From Chrysomallon squamiferum (lineage: Eukaryota > Mollusca > Gastropoda > Neomphalida > Peltospiridae): a stretch of DNA of 25,000 nucleotides. Both the position numbers and the translations under genes were made by a program. The stretch lies in the NCBI GenBank assembly GCA_012295275.1, contig CM022666.1, forward strand, positions 4,377,887-4,402,886. The letters are read 5' to 3'. Shown piece after piece: positions 11,473 to 25,000 of this stretch (its first letter is position 1; every line of letters starts with the position of its first letter). The notes beneath the pieces are model-generated. The model had not been told where the DNA came from. It was given only the letters and a program-made list of their open reading frames with translations, and searched no databases.

Positions 11473-25000
<13,528 letters not shown>

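Overview
The window is animal nuclear DNA. It shows two spliced genes with GT-AG introns in very AT-rich, microsatellite-packed sequence, and no bacterial, viral or transposon coding potential that I can see. The first gene is a bilaterian TBL1X/TBL1XR1 orthologue. The second encodes a large multi-pass membrane protein with a TNF-receptor-like cysteine-rich ectodomain. The abundance of (ATTT)n, (ATT)n, (CA)n and (AAGT)n tracts would suit a marine invertebrate, perhaps a mollusc or other lophotrochozoan, but that is a guess.

Layout. Positions 35-2554 (+) hold the last three coding exons of the TBL1XR1-type gene, which end in the canonical DLRK-stop. Its probable 3' UTR and downstream region follow, with a 20/30-bp minisatellite of about 20 copies at 3190-3685. 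From about 3.7 to 11.47 kb there is no gene, only A/T-rich low-complexity DNA. Positions 11473-25000 (-) hold the last 14 visible exons of the second gene, running tail-to-tail with the first; its 5' end lies beyond the right edge. I assembled these exons by matching splice phase. They encode about 1,385 residues: TNFR-type cysteine repeats, a large glycosylated ectodomain, and five predicted membrane helices with a coiled-coil-like extracellular loop between helices 2 and 3. I do not recognise a named orthologue.

Most notable observation. Three introns contain degenerate tandem arrays whose repeat unit is the adjacent splice junction. The TBL1XR1 intron (201-1420) carries about 33 copies of its own 5' splice site (TACAG^GTGAGAA-like). 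In the second gene, one intron (12506-13690) carries about 16 copies of its own 3' splice site (TTATTTCAG^AGTGACATG). Another (19871-20354) carries about 24 copies of a TTA(C/A)AG^GTG acceptor-like 17-mer. Each array abuts the real junction. In one case the three most proximal acceptors are all compatible with the reading frame. I know of no description of splice-site-seeded satellites recurring like this in neighbouring genes.

There is also a reading-frame clash between two exons of the second gene (20402-20603 and 19756-19873). Skipping the first of the two removes it.
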